Positions 49,436-49,531 of a stretch of DNA of 49,531 bases are shown piece after piece; position 1 is the first letter of the stretch, and the number at the start of each line of letters is the position of its first letter. The DNA lies in the IMG/VR virus record IMGVR_UViG_3300032291_000658, positions 1 through 49,531 of that record; one strand, 5' to 3'. The position numbers were made by a program, and so were the translations under genes. The notes beneath the pieces are model-generated. The model was not told where the DNA came from and did not search any database. It saw only the letters and a program-made list of their open reading frames with translations. The stretch is from a virus.

Positions 49436-49531
49436 TCGTTACCACTACAAAAGGCGACATGGATGATTCTTTGCTGGAAAAGCGAGAAGGCACTGTGGAC
49501 AATGACAATGAATTAACCAGTTGGGTTGAGT
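49432..49531 (+). CDS. 5' part of a phage protein (kGDMDDSLLEKREG type), TTG start
   Basis: AGGAG lies six bases before TTG at 49432, which overlaps the previous stop. The first residues are IVTTTKGDMDDSLLEKREGTVDNDNELTSWVE, then the window ends. This start occurs in a conserved phage protein that I associate with small structural genes. Incomplete, so no function can be assigned. Confidence 0.55.
   Translation, partial: MIVTTTKGDMDDSLLEKREGTVDNDNELTSWVE

Overview
The window is a 49.5 kb stretch of a tailed double-stranded DNA phage (Caudoviricetes). Virion genes run off both ends, so the genome is probably circularly permuted or continues outside the window. There is no sheath, tube or conventional tape-measure gene. 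Instead there is a portal, scaffold, capsid and adaptor set plus a run of very large internal or ejected proteins, which fits a podovirus-like virion. A bacterial host is clear from Shine-Dalgarno sites, sigma70-like promoter elements, DnaA boxes and a bacterial-type initiator tRNA. The style of the small genes resembles phages of freshwater Betaproteobacteria, but that is an impression, not a proof.

Layout. (1) 1-17399, plus strand: the end of a tail-fibre-like gene, three Gly/Gln/Ala-rich virion proteins, a 1439 aa membrane-active-looking protein and a 3223 aa polyvalent protein with metallopeptidase, GP88-like and four ADP-ribosyltransferase-like domains. (2) 17380-22841, minus strand: a tightly overlapping early operon. 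It starts with a PD-(D/E)XK exonuclease, a DUF1071-type annealing protein and an SSB-like protein, followed by about fifteen small regulators, zinc-ribbon proteins and unknowns, several of them under 60 aa. (3) 22862-26937, plus strand: RusA resolvase, then a gene-free kilobase with an initiator-type tRNA and a small-RNA gene behind an operator-bearing promoter, then nuclease genes and a primase-helicase. (4) 27120-32425, minus strand: a SprT-like protease, a CobS/MoxR-like AAA+ ATPase and a CobT-like VWA/metallopeptidase protein, then small unknowns ending at an intrinsic terminator. (5) 32426-33021: a probable replication origin with seven DnaA-box-like sites, direct repeats and G-tracts. 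(6) 33022-49531, plus strand: small terminase, a LexA-like winged-helix protein, large terminase, portal, a GroES-like co-chaperonin, scaffold, capsid, decoration proteins, a glycosyltransferase, a group of small basic proteins sharing a C-terminal tag, and head-tail adaptor and tail genes.

How the parts fit. Recombination (exonuclease, annealing protein, SSB-like protein, RusA) and a primase-helicase are present, but no DNA polymerase, RNA polymerase, integrase or recognisable endolysin is seen. With the DnaA-box cluster this suggests replication by the host replisome.

The most striking sequence-level signal is the palindrome GTTTAAAC. I count 35 copies by eye against about 0.8 expected by chance, in genes on both strands and in every major intergenic region. 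Twice it supplies a stop codon, and three copies frame a hairpin array at 26940-27072.
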